From contig JANQHX010000056.1 of assembly GCA_028282465.1 (NCBI GenBank), forward strand, positions 62,001-126,000: DNA of 64,000 nt, in the 5' to 3' direction. This document shows positions 26,847 through 37,556 of this stretch, piece by piece (the first letter of the stretch is position 1; each line of letters opens with the position of its first letter). This DNA is from Gynuella sp. (GTDB taxonomy: Bacteria; Pseudomonadota; Gammaproteobacteria; Pseudomonadales; Natronospirillaceae). The position numbers and the translations under genes were made by a program. A model generated the notes under the pieces. That model was given only the letters and a program-made list of their open reading frames with translations. It did not search any database and was not told the origin of the DNA.

Positions 26847-26898
26847 AAAATCCATCTTCTAGTTAGATCTTATCTTATTGGATTTTATAAAGGGTTTG

Positions 26899-27663
26899 CT
26901 AAATGAAGTCTTTTGCTTCAATTGCCTGTCCATGGACACTCTGAGAATCGTTAGACATTAAATACAGATACAGCGGCATAAGTTCAGCCGGCGTTTTTAG
27001 GGTATTTGGATCTTCCGCCGGATAAGCTGCTGCCCGCATATCGGTTCGCGTTGCGCCAGGGTTGATGCTGTTGACTCTGGTTTTGCTGATGTTTTCCAGC
27101 TCGTCTGCCAATGTTTGCATTAGGCCCTCCACTCCAAACTTGCTGACAGCATAAGCTCCCCAAAAAGCTCTGCCTTTTCGTCCAACACTTGAAGAGGTGA
27201 AAACGATTCGTCCATGTTCAGATTTTTCGATATAAGGAAGCAAGGCCTGGGTTAAATGAAAATTTGAGTTGAGGTTGGTTTGAATCACATCGTCCCATTG
27301 TTTGCCCGAGATGGTTTCAATTGGGCTTTGATCCCCTAATACACCACCGTTGTGAAGTAAGCCGTCGATCACTTCCAACTCGTTTTCTACCGCATTGGCA
27401 AGCTCTTGGTAGGGCTTGAGATCCCTGGTGTTTAAATCAAAGGGGTAAATGAAGGGTTCAGGGTTTTTTGATGCCATAATGTCATCATAAACCTGCTCTA
27501 GTTTTTTTACGGTTTTGCCGAGCAAAATAACTGTGGCTCCGAATTCAGCGAAGGTTAGAGCAGCTTGTTTTCCGATACCGGCGCCAGCGCCAGTAATTAA
27601 TATCTTTTTTCCCGCTAACAACTGCTTGTTGTTGAGAATGTCTGATGGGATTTCAAAACTCAT
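26899..27663 (-). CDS. yciK: Short-chain dehydrogenase YciK
   Basis: A 254-residue SDR oxidoreductase. The cofactor motif is ITGAGAGIGKQAALTFAEFG. The catalytic Ser-Tyr-Lys set is seen in IVFTSSSVGRKGRAFWGAYAVSK. The NxxR-like end motif INPGATRTDMRAAAYPAEDP is typical of YciK. Substrate is unknown. Its ATG overlaps the stop of mupP by four bases; it is last in the mtaD-ubiG-mupP-yciK run, the order known from Pseudomonas. Confidence 0.92.
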   Translation of the reverse strand: MSFEIPSDILNNKQLLAGKKILITGAGAGIGKQAALTFAEFGATVILLGKTVKKLEQVYDDIMASKNPEPFIYPFDLNTRDLKPYQELANAVENELEVIDGLLHNGGVLGDQSPIETISGKQWDDVIQTNLNSNFHLTQALLPYIEKSEHGRIVFTSSSVGRKGRAFWGAYAVSKFGVEGLMQTLADELENISKTRVNSINPGATRTDMRAAAYPAEDPNTLKTPAELMPLYLYLMSNDSQSVHGQAIEAKDFI

Positions 27664-28331
27664 ACTTCTTCCTGAATAAATTCTAACAACAGGCGGTCAA
27701 ACTCTTCTGGCTGTTGGCAAATCCAGTCTGCGCCCCAGGTCTCAGGGGTTTCATGTTCAGGCACGAAACCAAATGGCACCGCAATGCTTTTGGTGCCTGC
27801 ATTTTTTGCGGCTTCGATATCTTTTCGGTGATCGCCACAATAGATGGCGTTGGCTGGGTCAACTTGCATATGGGTACAAGCTTTTAAAATCCCTTCGGGA
27901 TCAGGTTTCACAATTTTCACATGCTCTGGACAAATAACAATTTCAAAACAATCCAAGATTCCCATTTGCTGTAAAACCGGTTGAGCCAATACTTCCGGTT
28001 TATTAGTGACTACCGCCAGTTTCATACCTTCTTTATGAAGACTTTTGATGGTATTCACTAAGTCGCCATAGGCGATCACATTTTGTTTGGCGATGGGCTC
28101 ATAGTATTCAATAAACACATCTCGAATTTCTTCAACTTGCTGAGGAGTAAACTCCTCCACCATGCGGATAATTCCGCGGGCACCACCGGAAATGTTTTTC
28201 TGAATGGTTTCGTCATCCAACATCGGGTGACCAAATTTAGTTAGAGCGAAATTAATAGATTCAATAAAGCTTGCCGAGGTGTCGGCAAGGGTGCCGTCCA
28301 AATCGAAAATAATGGCGGAGGGGGATTCCAT
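27660..28331 (-). CDS. mupP: HAD phosphatase, MupP/Gph-like
   Basis: A 223-residue haloacid dehalogenase-family phosphatase: nucleophile motif IIFDLDGTLADTSASF, KLAVVTNKPE, and PDPEGILKACTHMQVDPANA then IYCGDHRKDIEAAKNAG. In Pseudomonas the gene in this exact position between ubiG and yciK is mupP, the N-acetylmuramate 6-phosphate phosphatase of peptidoglycan recycling. By motif alone it could also be a phosphoglycolate phosphatase; the context favours MupP. Confidence 0.85.
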   Translation of the reverse strand: MESPSAIIFDLDGTLADTSASFIESINFALTKFGHPMLDDETIQKNISGGARGIIRMVEEFTPQQVEEIRDVFIEYYEPIAKQNVIAYGDLVNTIKSLHKEGMKLAVVTNKPEVLAQPVLQQMGILDCFEIVICPEHVKIVKPDPEGILKACTHMQVDPANAIYCGDHRKDIEAAKNAGTKSIAVPFGFVPEHETPETWGADWICQQPEEFDRLLLEFIQEEV

Positions 28332-28356
28332 GTAAATGTCCTGATTTTAGTCGGGC

Positions 28357-29067
28357 CTACTGGTCGAGCTTAGTTGTCTGGAACATGTAGTTCACGGACA
28401 TGTCGTTAGCCACGAGTTTGTATCTCTTAGTTATTGGGTTGTAAGTCAGACCCGTACTGTCGCCGAGTAATAAACCAGCTTGGCGTACGTACCCAGCCAG
28501 TTCTGACGGTTGGATAAATTTGCGATAGTCATGGGTGCCCTTGGGTAGTAGGTTAAGCACATATTCCGCACCGATAATTGCAAACAAATAAGACTTTGGA
28601 TTGCGATTCAGTGTAGAAAAAAATACTTGGCCACCCGGTTTTACCAATTTTGCACAGGCAGATACAACAGAGGCTGGGTCTGGCACGTGCTCAAGCATTT
28701 CTAAACAAGTCACAATGTCAAAGCTTTCTGGTTGTTCATTAGCCAGTTGTTCAACGGGTATCTGTTGATATTCAACAGACTCCAAACCTGTTTCAAGGGC
28801 ATGGAGTTGTGCAACCTTTAACGGTGCTTCCCCCATATCGATACCCTTAGCTTGAGCACCTCTATGGGCCATAGCTTCAGTTAAAATACCACCGCCACAG
28901 CCTACATCCAGAATGGTTTTACCTGCTACCTGAGCTCTCTCATCAATCCAGTTAGCTCGTAACGGATTAATCTGGTGAAGCGGCCTAAATTCACTTTCAG
29001 GATCCCACCACCGACTGGCTAAGGCTTCAAATTTTGCTATTTCTGCTTTATCAATATTGGTTGTCAT
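28357..29067 (-). CDS. ubiG: Ubiquinone biosynthesis O-methyltransferase UbiG
   Basis: A 236-residue S-adenosylmethionine-dependent enzyme that performs both O-methylations of ubiquinone synthesis. Motifs are [36 protein letters not shown] (SAM binding), [11 protein letters not shown] and [20 protein letters not shown]. The length matches the family. It is followed by mupP 25 bases downstream. Confidence 0.96.
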   Translation of the reverse strand: MTTNIDKAEIAKFEALASRWWDPESEFRPLHQINPLRANWIDERAQVAGKTILDVGCGGGILTEAMAHRGAQAKGIDMGEAPLKVAQLHALETGLESVEYQQIPVEQLANEQPESFDIVTCLEMLEHVPDPASVVSACAKLVKPGGQVFFSTLNRNPKSYLFAIIGAEYVLNLLPKGTHDYRKFIQPSELAGYVRQAGLLLGDSTGLTYNPITKRYKLVANDMSVNYMFQTTKLDQ

Positions 29068-29089
29068 ATCAGGTCATCACTCGCAACGG

Positions 29090-30427
29090 TTATTTTTCAG
29101 CGGTTTGCTCTCGACCTTTTACGATTTTCTCTTTCCATTCGATTGCAGTGGCAATCAATTCACTGATAGGCAAGGTTGTTAGCTCTCTGTTGGCAAGTAA
29201 TTGTTTACCGCCAACCCAAACATCCGTTACTTGATTCCGGGTAGTGGCGTAAACAATATGGGAAACAGGGTCAAAAATTGGCTGGCTTTCCAGATCTGAA
29301 AGATCTACCGCAACAACATCTGCAAATTTACCGGCTTCAAGACTACCGAATTTATCTTCTTTAGCCATTGATTTAGCACCATTAATAGTCGCTAAAGCTA
29401 AGGCTTCATAGGCAGGTAATGCTTCAGCATTTTGAGCGACCGCTTTTGCCAGCTGAGCTGCTGTGCGCATTTCACCAAGCATATCTAAATCATTATTGGA
29501 TGCGGCACCATCGGTACCCAAGGTCACATTAATGCCTTTTTCTTGCAGCTTATGAACAGGACAAAACCCGCTCGCCAATTTTAAGTTGGATTCAGGACAA
29601 TGCATGACATGACTGCCGGTTTCAGCAATGATTTCAATATCTTCTTCATTTAACGCAGTCATGTGGACACACTGCATGTGTGGCCCTAGCAATCCTAGAT
29701 CATGAAGGCGTTTGATTGGCCGCTTGCCATATTGCTCGATACTGCCATCGACTTCAGTTTGAGTTTCATGGACATGCATTTGAATGAGGATGTTGTTTTC
29801 TTTGGCGAGTTTAATGATCTTTTTAAAGGGCTCGTCAGAGACGGTATAAGGTGCGTGCGGGCCAAAAATAGGCATCACATAGTCGTTGTCTTTGTATTTT
29901 TCCCAGAGGTCCATGGCATTTTGAATGCCTTCATCTGGTGTCTCAGCGCCAGGAGTCGGAAAGTCAATAACGGTCGAACAGATCTGTCCTCTAATCCCAG
30001 ATTTTAAAATCTCCTGGGCGACTTCTTCGCCATAAAAATAATTATCAGAAAAGCAGGTCGTGCCTGATCGAATCATCTCGCCGATGGCGAATCGGGTACC
30101 ATCAGCAACAAATTCAGGGCTCACCCATTTACCTTCAGCGGGCCAGATATGATCGTTCAACCAAGTCATCAACTCTAAATCATCAGCCATTCCACGGAAT
30201 AAAGTCATGGCGGCATGACCATGGGAATTCACAAAACCTGGAATCAGGGCATGGCCCGGCAAAGCAATTTTTTCATCCGGCTGATATTTGGTTAACGCTT
30301 CTTCAGTTTTTAGAATTTCAACGATTTTGTCTTCCTTTATCACCACAGAATGGTTTTCCAAAATGTCTCTGGATTCATTGACTGGGACTACCCACCGAGC
30401 ACTAATGATTTTATGAACTGATTCCAT
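29090..30427 (-). CDS. mtaD: 5-methylthioadenosine/S-adenosylhomocysteine deaminase
   Basis: A 445-residue amidohydrolase of the TRZ/ATZ family. Metal ligands are visible in FVNSHGHAAMTLFRG, QMHVHETQTEVDGS, CVHMTALNEEDIE and LGTDGAASNNDLDMLGE. The Pseudomonas enzyme in the same place deaminates methylthioadenosine. The mtnA gene that lies next to it in Pseudomonas is absent here. It is divergent from gyrA, with 247 bases between the two starts. Confidence 0.92.
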   Translation of the reverse strand: MESVHKIISARWVVPVNESRDILENHSVVIKEDKIVEILKTEEALTKYQPDEKIALPGHALIPGFVNSHGHAAMTLFRGMADDLELMTWLNDHIWPAEGKWVSPEFVADGTRFAIGEMIRSGTTCFSDNYFYGEEVAQEILKSGIRGQICSTVIDFPTPGAETPDEGIQNAMDLWEKYKDNDYVMPIFGPHAPYTVSDEPFKKIIKLAKENNILIQMHVHETQTEVDGSIEQYGKRPIKRLHDLGLLGPHMQCVHMTALNEEDIEIIAETGSHVMHCPESNLKLASGFCPVHKLQEKGINVTLGTDGAASNNDLDMLGEMRTAAQLAKAVAQNAEALPAYEALALATINGAKSMAKEDKFGSLEAGKFADVVAVDLSDLESQPIFDPVSHIVYATTRNQVTDVWVGGKQLLANRELTTLPISELIATAIEWKEKIVKGREQTAEK

Positions 30428-30674
30428 GAGGTTCCCTCAACGATTAAATGGCGACAATTAAAATAGCGGGGAATCCTATCAGGCCACAACCCAAGTATCT
30501 ATGTTGTGTCCGCACTGTTCGGGTAAGTGTCTGATTTTCGACGGTAAAGTAGTTAGATTTCGCAATTTTATGTTAGAATCTCGGGCTAATTTTGCGGCTT
30601 TAAAATTAGAACAATTACTGATCAATTTCGCCGCCAGAATCACCTAATTCAGTACAGTAAGGAACCATCAATTT

Positions 30675-33299
30675 ATGGTTGATATGGCCAAAGAAATTCT
30701 TCCAATTAACATCGAAGAAGAATTGAAGCAGTCCTACTTAGATTACGCCATGAGCGTTATTGTCGGAAGGGCTCTGCCTGATGTCCGGGATGGACTTAAA
30801 CCAGTGCACCGTCGTGTTCTTTTTGCCATGAATGTTCTGGGCAATGACTGGAACAAACCTTATAAAAAATCTGCCCGTGTGGTTGGGGACGTAATTGGTA
30901 AGTATCACCCCCATGGTGATTCAGCGGTTTATGAAACCATTGTTCGTATGGCTCAAGATTTTGCCATGCGTTATACCCTTGTGGATGGCCAGGGTAACTT
31001 TGGTTCCATTGACGGTGACTCCGCTGCTGCTATGCGTTATACAGAAATTCGCATGGAAAAACTGGCCCATGAATTGTTGGCTGACTTAGATAAAGAAACC
31101 GTCGATTTTCAGCCTAACTATGATGGCCAAGAGCTCATTCCTGAAGTGCTACCAACCAAAGTGCCGGCATTATTAGTGAATGGATCTTCAGGCATTGCGG
31201 TGGGTATGGCCACCAACATTCCTCCTCACAACCTGACAGAAGTGCTCAATGGTTGTTTGGCCATGATTGAAAACCCGGACATCACAGTGGATCAGCTGAT
31301 GGAATATGTACCGGGTCCAGATTTCCCAACCGGCGGCATCATTAATGGTAAGAAAGGTATTGTTGATGCTTACCGTACTGGTCGTGGACGTATCTATGTT
31401 CGCGCCAAAACCCATATTGAAACCAATGATAAGAGTGGTCGCGAATCCATTATTGTCACCGAAGTACCTTATCAGGTGAACAAGGCTCGCTTGATCGAAA
31501 AGATTGCTGAGCTGGTCAAAGATAAGAAAATCGAAGGCATTTCAGAGCTGCGTGACGAGTCGGATAAAGACGGCTTGCGTATCGCCATCGACCTTAAACG
31601 GGGCGAAGTGGCGGACGTCATTCTGAACAACCTTTACAGCCAAACCCAGATGCAGTCTGTGTTTGGTATCAATACCGTTGCGCTGGTTGATGGTCAGCCG
31701 AAAACCTTAAATCTGCAAGAATTAATTGAAGCCTTTATTCGCCACCGTCGCGAAGTGGTGACTCGTCGTACGATTTACGATTTGCGCAAGGCTAGAGAGC
31801 GTGCTCATATTTTGGAAGGCCAAGCAGTGGCCCTGGCTAATATTGATGAAATTATTGAAGTCATCAAAACTTCAAAAGATGCGAGTGAAGCCAAAATTAA
31901 ATTAGTTGAACGTTCATGGCAGTTGGGGCAGGTGTCTGCAATGCTTGAGCGTTCGGGTTCAGATGCTTCACGTCCTGAAGATCTTGAAGAACAGTATAGC
32001 ATTCGCGATGGTGCTTATTTCTTAAGCCCTGTTCAAGCTCAAGCCATTTTGGATTTGCGTCTTCAAAAACTTACTTCTTTAGAAAGTGACAAAATCATTA
32101 ACGAATACCAGAGCATTCTGGATGACATTGCAGAGTTCTTGCACATCTTGAATAGCTTTGAGCGCCTGATGGAAGTGATACGGGAAGAAATTGAAGCCAT
32201 TCTTGAAGAATATGGTGACGAGCGTAAGACAGAAATCATGGTTTCTCAGCAAGACTTCGCCATGGAAGACTTGATTACCGAAGAAGACATGGTGGTGACT
32301 ATTTCCCATGGTGGTTACGCCAAGAGTCAGCCACTGACTGAATACCAAGCCCAGCGTCGAGGTGGTAAAGGAAAGTCGGCGACAGCGGTTAAAGACGACG
32401 ATTATGTCGCTCACTTATTTGTTGCCAGTACCCACGACAACATCCTTTGTTTTACCGACAGAGGAAAAGTTCACTGGATGAAGGTTTGGGAAGTGCCGCA
32501 GGCAGGTCGCTCGGCCAAAGGGCGACCTTTGGTTAACATCATTAAGCTTGAAGCAGATGAGCGAGTAACAGCGGTATTACCTGTTAATGATTACGATCCA
32601 GAAAAATTCATATTTATGGCAACCTCCAGTGGTACGGTTAAGAAGACCTCTTTGGAAGCATTCTCCCGTCCACGTTCTTCTGGTCTTATTGCCTTGAGCC
32701 TAGATGACGGTGACCATTTAGTGGGGGTAGCCATTACAGATGGTACTAAAGACATCATGCTGACCGCTTCTAACGGTAAAGTATGTCGTTTCCCGGAAGA
32801 AGCGGTTCGAGAGATGGGTAGAACAGCAAGAGGTGTTCGGGGCATAAAAATGGCTGACGAGTGCAAGGTTATCTCTCTGATTATTCCAGAAGAATCCGGC
32901 ACTGTGTTGACCGTATCTGAAAAGGGTTATGGCAAGCGAACTGCTTCTACGGAATTCCCAACCAAAGGACGAGGAACCCAGGGTGTTATTGGGATGGTGG
33001 TCAACGACCGTAATGGTTCATTGGTTGGTGCCGTCCAGCTCTTTGAGGGTGACAACATCATGCTTATCTCTGACCAGGGGACACTGGTTAGAACAAGGGC
33101 TGATGAGATTTCTGTACTGGGTAGAAACACCCAGGGGGTTACCCTGATTAAAGTTGCAGAAGACGAAAAATTGGTAAGTGTTGAGCGTATTGAAGAAGAC
33201 GATGACGAAGATCAGAATGATTCTGATGAAAACTCTGTAGAAAACGCATCGGATACCGGAGCAGCTGATAGCAGCGATAGCGCACCGGCAGAAGAATAA
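30675..33299 (+). CDS. gyrA: DNA gyrase subunit A
   Basis: An 874-residue type II topoisomerase subunit that introduces negative supercoils with GyrB. The N-terminal breakage-reunion domain carries the catalytic Tyr122 ([10 protein letters not shown]). The quinolone-determining region reads GDSAVYETI: Ser83 is the sensitive residue and position 87 is Glu (Asp in E. coli), as known in some other genera. The C-terminal pinwheel domain has a GyrA box-like QRRGGKG. The last 40 residues are strongly acidic. It starts the gyrA-serC-pheA-hisC-tyrA-cmk run. Confidence 0.98.
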   Translation: MVDMAKEILPINIEEELKQSYLDYAMSVIVGRALPDVRDGLKPVHRRVLFAMNVLGNDWNKPYKKSARVVGDVIGKYHPHGDSAVYETIVRMAQDFAMRYTLVDGQGNFGSIDGDSAAAMRYTEIRMEKLAHELLADLDKETVDFQPNYDGQELIPEVLPTKVPALLVNGSSGIAVGMATNIPPHNLTEVLNGCLAMIENPDITVDQLMEYVPGPDFPTGGIINGKKGIVDAYRTGRGRIYVRAKTHIETNDKSGRESIIVTEVPYQVNKARLIEKIAELVKDKKIEGISELRDESDKDGLRIAIDLKRGEVADVILNNLYSQTQMQSVFGINTVALVDGQPKTLNLQELIEAFIRHRREVVTRRTIYDLRKARERAHILEGQAVALANIDEIIEVIKTSKDASEAKIKLVERSWQLGQVSAMLERSGSDASRPEDLEEQYSIRDGAYFLSPVQAQAILDLRLQKLTSLESDKIINEYQSILDDIAEFLHILNSFERLMEVIREEIEAILEEYGDERKTEIMVSQQDFAMEDLITEEDMVVTISHGGYAKSQPLTEYQAQRRGGKGKSATAVKDDDYVAHLFVASTHDNILCFTDRGKVHWMKVWEVPQAGRSAKGRPLVNIIKLEADERVTAVLPVNDYDPEKFIFMATSSGTVKKTSLEAFSRPRSSGLIALSLDDGDHLVGVAITDGTKDIMLTASNGKVCRFPEEAVREMGRTARGVRGIKMADECKVISLIIPEESGTVLTVSEKGYGKRTASTEFPTKGRGTQGVIGMVVNDRNGSLVGAVQLFEGDNIMLISDQGTLVRTRADEISVLGRNTQGVTLIKVAEDEKLVSVERIEEDDDEDQNDSDENSVENASDTGAADSSDSAPAEE

Positions 33300-33324
33300 A
33301 CAAGAATCAAGGAAAATACTGGAA

Positions 33325-34404
33325 ATGACTCGCGCATATAATTTCTCTGCGGGCCCTGCGGCTCTGCCAACTGAAGTATTGGAAATAGCACAAAAAGAAT
33401 TATTAGATTTTAAAAGCACAGGTATGTCAGTGATGGAAATGAGCCATCGCTCAACTGAGTATGTGCAGGTGGCTACCGAAGCCGTGCAGGATCTTCGGGA
33501 TCTTATGAATATTTCCGACGACTATGAAGTGTTGTTTTTACAGGGTGGGGCGACTGCTCAATTTTCGGCGATTCCTATGAATCTGATGCACACAGGTAAA
33601 GCTGACTATATCCACACCGGCGCCTGGGCGAAAAAAGCCATTGCCGAAGCTAAAAAATACGGTGAAGTGAATATTGCGGGAAGCAGTGAAGATAAGAACT
33701 TTACTTACGCGCCTGCCCAGGAAGAGTTAAAGCTCAGCGCTGATGCTTCCTATATTCACTACACGCCCAATGAAACCATTGGCGGTGTTGAATATGATTA
33801 CATTCCTACCAATGGCGATATTCCTGTAGTTGCAGATTACTCCTCTTCTATTCTTGGCCATGAAATTGATGTGTCTAAGTTTGGTTTGATCTATGCGGGT
33901 GCTCAGAAAAATATCGGGCCTTCAGGGGTATGCTGGGTGATCGTACGTAAAGATCTAATGGGTAAATCAATACCAACGACACCATCAGTGTTTGATTATC
34001 AAAAAAATGCTGATGCAGATTCCATGTTAAATACCCCTCCAACATTGGCGGTTTATCTGTGCGGGCAAGTATTCAAATGGATGAAACGTCAGGGTGGCGT
34101 TAAAGCCTTGCAGGAAATTAACGAGCGTAAGGCTTCTAAGCTATATGGTTTTATTGATGCTAGTGATTTCTATGCAAACCCGGTTGCAGTGAACAATCGC
34201 TCACGCACTAATGTTCCATTCACTTTGGCAAATGCAGAATTGGATAAAGTATTTTTGTCTGAAGCCACCGAAGCGAATCTTTTGACGCTTAAGGGTCACA
34301 GAAGTGTGGGTGGCATGCGTGCCAGCATTTATAACGCTGTTACAGAAGAAGCAGTGGATGCCTTGATTAACTTCATGGCAGATTTTGAAAAAAGAAACGG
34401 ATAA
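33325..34404 (+). CDS. serC: Phosphoserine aminotransferase
   Basis: A 359-residue PLP enzyme of serine (and pyridoxine) synthesis. Motifs include YNFSAGPAALPTEVL, GMSVMEMSHRS and FLQGGATAQFSAIPMN. The PLP-binding Lys is in IYAGAQKNIGPSG. The C-terminal end has HRSVGGMRASIYNAV. It lies 25 bases after gyrA and is probably read from the same transcript. Confidence 0.97.
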   Translation: MTRAYNFSAGPAALPTEVLEIAQKELLDFKSTGMSVMEMSHRSTEYVQVATEAVQDLRDLMNISDDYEVLFLQGGATAQFSAIPMNLMHTGKADYIHTGAWAKKAIAEAKKYGEVNIAGSSEDKNFTYAPAQEELKLSADASYIHYTPNETIGGVEYDYIPTNGDIPVVADYSSSILGHEIDVSKFGLIYAGAQKNIGPSGVCWVIVRKDLMGKSIPTTPSVFDYQKNADADSMLNTPPTLAVYLCGQVFKWMKRQGGVKALQEINERKASKLYGFIDASDFYANPVAVNNRSRTNVPFTLANAELDKVFLSEATEANLLTLKGHRSVGGMRASIYNAVTEEAVDALINFMADFEKRNG

Positions 34405-34414
34405 TTAAAAAACA

Positions 34415-35521
34415 ATGAAGCCAGTCGATACTAAACGACTAATACAGTTGCGTGATCAAATTGATGATATTGATCATGCGATCCAGAAGCTTATTTCTGA
34501 GCGTGCTGAATGTGCTCAAGAAGTGGCTCATGTTAAATTGCAAGATGAAGAATCTGCAAATGCAGTTTTTTATCGGCCTGAACGAGAAGCTCAGGTTCTG
34601 AATCGTGTGATGGAAAGAAATGTAGGGCCGTTATCTAATGAAGATATGGCCCGACTTTTTCGGCAGGTGATGTCGGCTTGTTTGGCCTTAGAGCAGCCTT
34701 TAACTGTTGCTTATTTAGGACCAGAAGGCACATTCACGCAGCAAGCTGCAATTAAACATTTTGGCGATTGGGTGAATACTAAGCCCATGAATGCCATTGA
34801 TGAAGTATTTCGTGAAGTAGAGGCTGGTGCTGTTCACTATGGTGTAGTGCCTGTAGAAAATTCCACAGAAGGGGTCGTTAACCATACCCTTGATAGTTTT
34901 TTAGGTACTGGTTCAACGGTTAAAATTGCGGGTGAAGTAGAACTCAGAATTCACCAAAATATTTTAGTGGGTGAAAACACACGCACTGAAAACATTACCC
35001 GTGTTTACTCACACCAACAGTCATTAGCTCAATGCCGCAAATGGCTAGATACTTACATGCCCCATGCTGAGCGTATTGCTGTGAGCAGTAATGCGGATGC
35101 AGCAAAACGAGTTAAATCAGAATGGAATTCCGCCGCAATAGCCGGAACCCTAGCTGCAGAACAATATGGTTTAAACGTTCTTAATCAAAAGATTGAAGAC
35201 AATCCAGATAATTCAACTCGGTTCTTAATTATCGGCCCAAATGCAGTACAACCCAGTGGCGATGATAAAACGTCTTTAATTGTTGCCATGCATAACGAAC
35301 CCGGTGCTTTGTATAAACTGCTGAAGCCTTTTTACGATTTCGATATCGACATGACTCGATTAGAAACTCGTCCTGCTCCGAGTGGTAATTGGACTTACGT
35401 ATTTTTCATTGATTTCATAGGACATGAAGAAGATGAAAATGTTCAAAAGGCTCTGACCGAGATTAAGAAAGTCTCCTTGGAAGTCAGGGAATTAGGTTCT
35501 TATCCAAAAGCTGTGCTGTAA
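34415..35521 (+). CDS. pheA: Bifunctional chorismate mutase/prephenate dehydratase
   Basis: A 368-residue enzyme that makes phenylpyruvate from chorismate. The chorismate mutase domain occupies about 1-90 (LIQLRDQIDDIDHAIQKLIS). Prephenate dehydratase runs from about 95 to 270 (VAYLGPEGTFTQQAAIKHFG, VPVENSTEGVVNHTLD). An ACT regulatory domain for phenylalanine follows at about 285-365 (VAMHNEPGALYKLLKPF). All parts look complete. It lies between serC and hisC, as in Pseudomonas. Confidence 0.97.
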   Translation: MKPVDTKRLIQLRDQIDDIDHAIQKLISERAECAQEVAHVKLQDEESANAVFYRPEREAQVLNRVMERNVGPLSNEDMARLFRQVMSACLALEQPLTVAYLGPEGTFTQQAAIKHFGDWVNTKPMNAIDEVFREVEAGAVHYGVVPVENSTEGVVNHTLDSFLGTGSTVKIAGEVELRIHQNILVGENTRTENITRVYSHQQSLAQCRKWLDTYMPHAERIAVSSNADAAKRVKSEWNSAAIAGTLAAEQYGLNVLNQKIEDNPDNSTRFLIIGPNAVQPSGDDKTSLIVAMHNEPGALYKLLKPFYDFDIDMTRLETRPAPSGNWTYVFFIDFIGHEEDENVQKALTEIKKVSLEVRELGSYPKAVL

Positions 35522-35536
35522 CTTAGGGACAAAATA

Positions 35537-36643
35537 ATGACAACCGATGCATTTGAATTAGCTAATCAAGGGGTGAAAGGATTACAACCCTACGTACCAG
35601 GAAAGCCAATTGAAGAACTGGAACGAGAATTAGGTATTTCAAATATTATTAAATTAGCGGGTAATGAAAATCCTTTAGGGCCAAGTGATTCAGTCATAAA
35701 GGCCATAGAAGCAGTGACAAAAGATCTGACCCGTTACCCAGATGGTTCTTGTTATAAATTAAAAATGGCATTGGCTGAGAAGCTGGCCGTTTCACCCGAA
35801 CAAATCACCATTGGAAATGGCTCTAACGAAGTTCTTGAGATCATTGCCCATACCTTTGCCGACAGTAACAGTGAAATCATTTTTTCCGAGCATGGCTTTG
35901 CGGTTTATCCATTGTTGACCCAATCAATTGGCGCTCAAATGGTGGTGACTCGAGCACGTAATTGGGGTCATGACTTAGATGAAATGGCAAATGCCATAAC
36001 CGAAAAGACCAAGATTATTTTTATCGCGAACCCAAATAATCCAACAGGTACTTGGTTGAGTAAGGGTGAGTTGAAGGCGTTTTTAAAGTCTGTGCCAGAA
36101 AACGTGTTAGTTGTGCTTGATGAAGCTTACTTCGAATATGTTGATCAAGAAAACTACCCAAATGGCGTGAAGCTGATGAAAAAGTTTCCAAACCTAATTG
36201 TGACTCGAACCTTTAGTAAGATTTATGGTTTGGCTGCACTAAGAATTGGTTACTCCGTATCATCGCCAGACATCGCTGAATTAATGAATAGAGTTCGACA
36301 GCCTTTTAATAGCAATGCGCTCGCTCAGGCAGCAGCAATTGCCGCGATAGATGATCAAACCTATATTGAAACCAGCCGTGACCTAAATTCAAAAGGCTTG
36401 GTTAAACTTGAAACCGGGTTTCAAACATTGGAACTTAATTATATTCCTTCAGTTGGCAACTTTATTTCTGTAGAAGTTGGCCCACAAGCAGATCTGATTT
36501 TTAAAGAGCTGCTACAGGAAGGAGTTATTGTTCGGCCTGTTGCTAATTACAACATGCCTGAGTTTCTTAGGGTAAGTGTCGGCACTGAAGAAGAGAACAA
36601 CCGTTTTCTTGCTGCCCTAGAAACCGTATTGAATCGCGTATGA
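35537..36643 (+). CDS. hisC: Histidinol-phosphate aminotransferase
   Basis: A 368-residue class I/II PLP aminotransferase. It has IKLAGNENPLGPSDSVIKAI, IANPNNPTGTW, VVLDEAYFEY and the PLP Lys in RTFSKIYGLAALRIGY. In this operon position such HisC2 enzymes also act on aromatic amino acid precursors. Start codon overlap with tyrA (ATGA) indicates coupling. Confidence 0.95.
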   Translation: MTTDAFELANQGVKGLQPYVPGKPIEELERELGISNIIKLAGNENPLGPSDSVIKAIEAVTKDLTRYPDGSCYKLKMALAEKLAVSPEQITIGNGSNEVLEIIAHTFADSNSEIIFSEHGFAVYPLLTQSIGAQMVVTRARNWGHDLDEMANAITEKTKIIFIANPNNPTGTWLSKGELKAFLKSVPENVLVVLDEAYFEYVDQENYPNGVKLMKKFPNLIVTRTFSKIYGLAALRIGYSVSSPDIAELMNRVRQPFNSNALAQAAAIAAIDDQTYIETSRDLNSKGLVKLETGFQTLELNYIPSVGNFISVEVGPQADLIFKELLQEGVIVRPVANYNMPEFLRVSVGTEEENNRFLAALETVLNRV

Positions 36644-37554
36644 AAACCCTCCAGTTAAAAGACTGTAACTTACTAGTCATTGGTCTGGGGCTTATTGGTG
36701 GGTCATTGGCGAAAGACTGTGTTGAAAGAAAGGTATTTAACAAAGTAATAGGCTACAGCAGAAAGTCTGAAACCATGGCCAAGGCGAAAGAGCTTGGACT
36801 AATTAATGACTTTGAAGCTGACTTGGAAACTGCAGTTTCTCAATCAGATGTGATTTTTATTTCAGTGCCTATTCTGACAACTGAAAAAATTATTGCTGCC
36901 ATTGCACCTTACCTAAAAACAGAGACTATCCTGACCGATGGTGGCAGTTCTAAAGAATCCATTGTCGAAAGTGCTCGACAGTTTCTTTCAACAACGCAGT
37001 TCGAGAATTTCGTTCCAGGCCATCCTATAGCTGGCGCAGAAAACAGTGGCGTGCATGCAGCCAGAGCTAACCTTTATCAAAACCAAAAAATTATTTTAAC
37101 GCCAGAAGACGAAACCAACAAAACGGCGATAAGCATCGTCAAAGCGATGTGGCAAGCAGTTGGTGGTCAGGTGGATTTAATGTCTCCACAAAGGCACGAT
37201 TCTGTTTTAGCCGCGACCAGTCATTTGCCTCATCTGTTGGCATTTAATTTGGTCGATAGCTTGGCAAAAAATTCAGATTACAAAGATATCTTCAATTATG
37301 CTGCTGGTGGATTTAGAGATTTCACTCGAATTGCTGCTAGTGATCCAGTGATGTGGCATGACATCTTCCAAGCAAATCAAAAGTCTGTACTCACCGCGCT
37401 GGATCAGTTTCTATCTGAGCTTCATCGGTTAAGAGATGCGGTTGAGAAATCGGATGGCGACTACATGAAAAAAGTATTTATGGATGCCAAGGTTGCGCGA
37501 GACCATTTTTCAAAAATATTGGAAGCTCGTAATTCAGGTTGTTCAGAGGAATAA
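36640..37554 (+). CDS. tyrA: Prephenate dehydrogenase (stand-alone)
   Basis: A 304-residue NAD-dependent enzyme that converts prephenate to 4-hydroxyphenylpyruvate. It has the Rossmann motif [17 protein letters not shown] and the catalytic His-containing segments [14 protein letters not shown] and [12 protein letters not shown]. It ends after residue 304 with no aroA (EPSP synthase) domain, unlike the tyrA-aroA fusion in the same position in Pseudomonas. It overlaps hisC by four bases. Confidence 0.95.
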   Translation: MKTLQLKDCNLLVIGLGLIGGSLAKDCVERKVFNKVIGYSRKSETMAKAKELGLINDFEADLETAVSQSDVIFISVPILTTEKIIAAIAPYLKTETILTDGGSSKESIVESARQFLSTTQFENFVPGHPIAGAENSGVHAARANLYQNQKIILTPEDETNKTAISIVKAMWQAVGGQVDLMSPQRHDSVLAATSHLPHLLAFNLVDSLAKNSDYKDIFNYAAGGFRDFTRIAASDPVMWHDIFQANQKSVLTALDQFLSELHRLRDAVEKSDGDYMKKVFMDAKVARDHFSKILEARNSGCSEE

Positions 37555-37556
37555 AC

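Larger units (their letters stand above)
26513..26898. other. Gene-free gap with ORF remnant and hairpin
   Basis: Between the diguanylate cyclase and yciK. It holds a 26623-26837 minus-strand open stretch without a start codon and a strong perfect hairpin (26817-26846). Nothing else was recognised. Confidence 0.6.
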
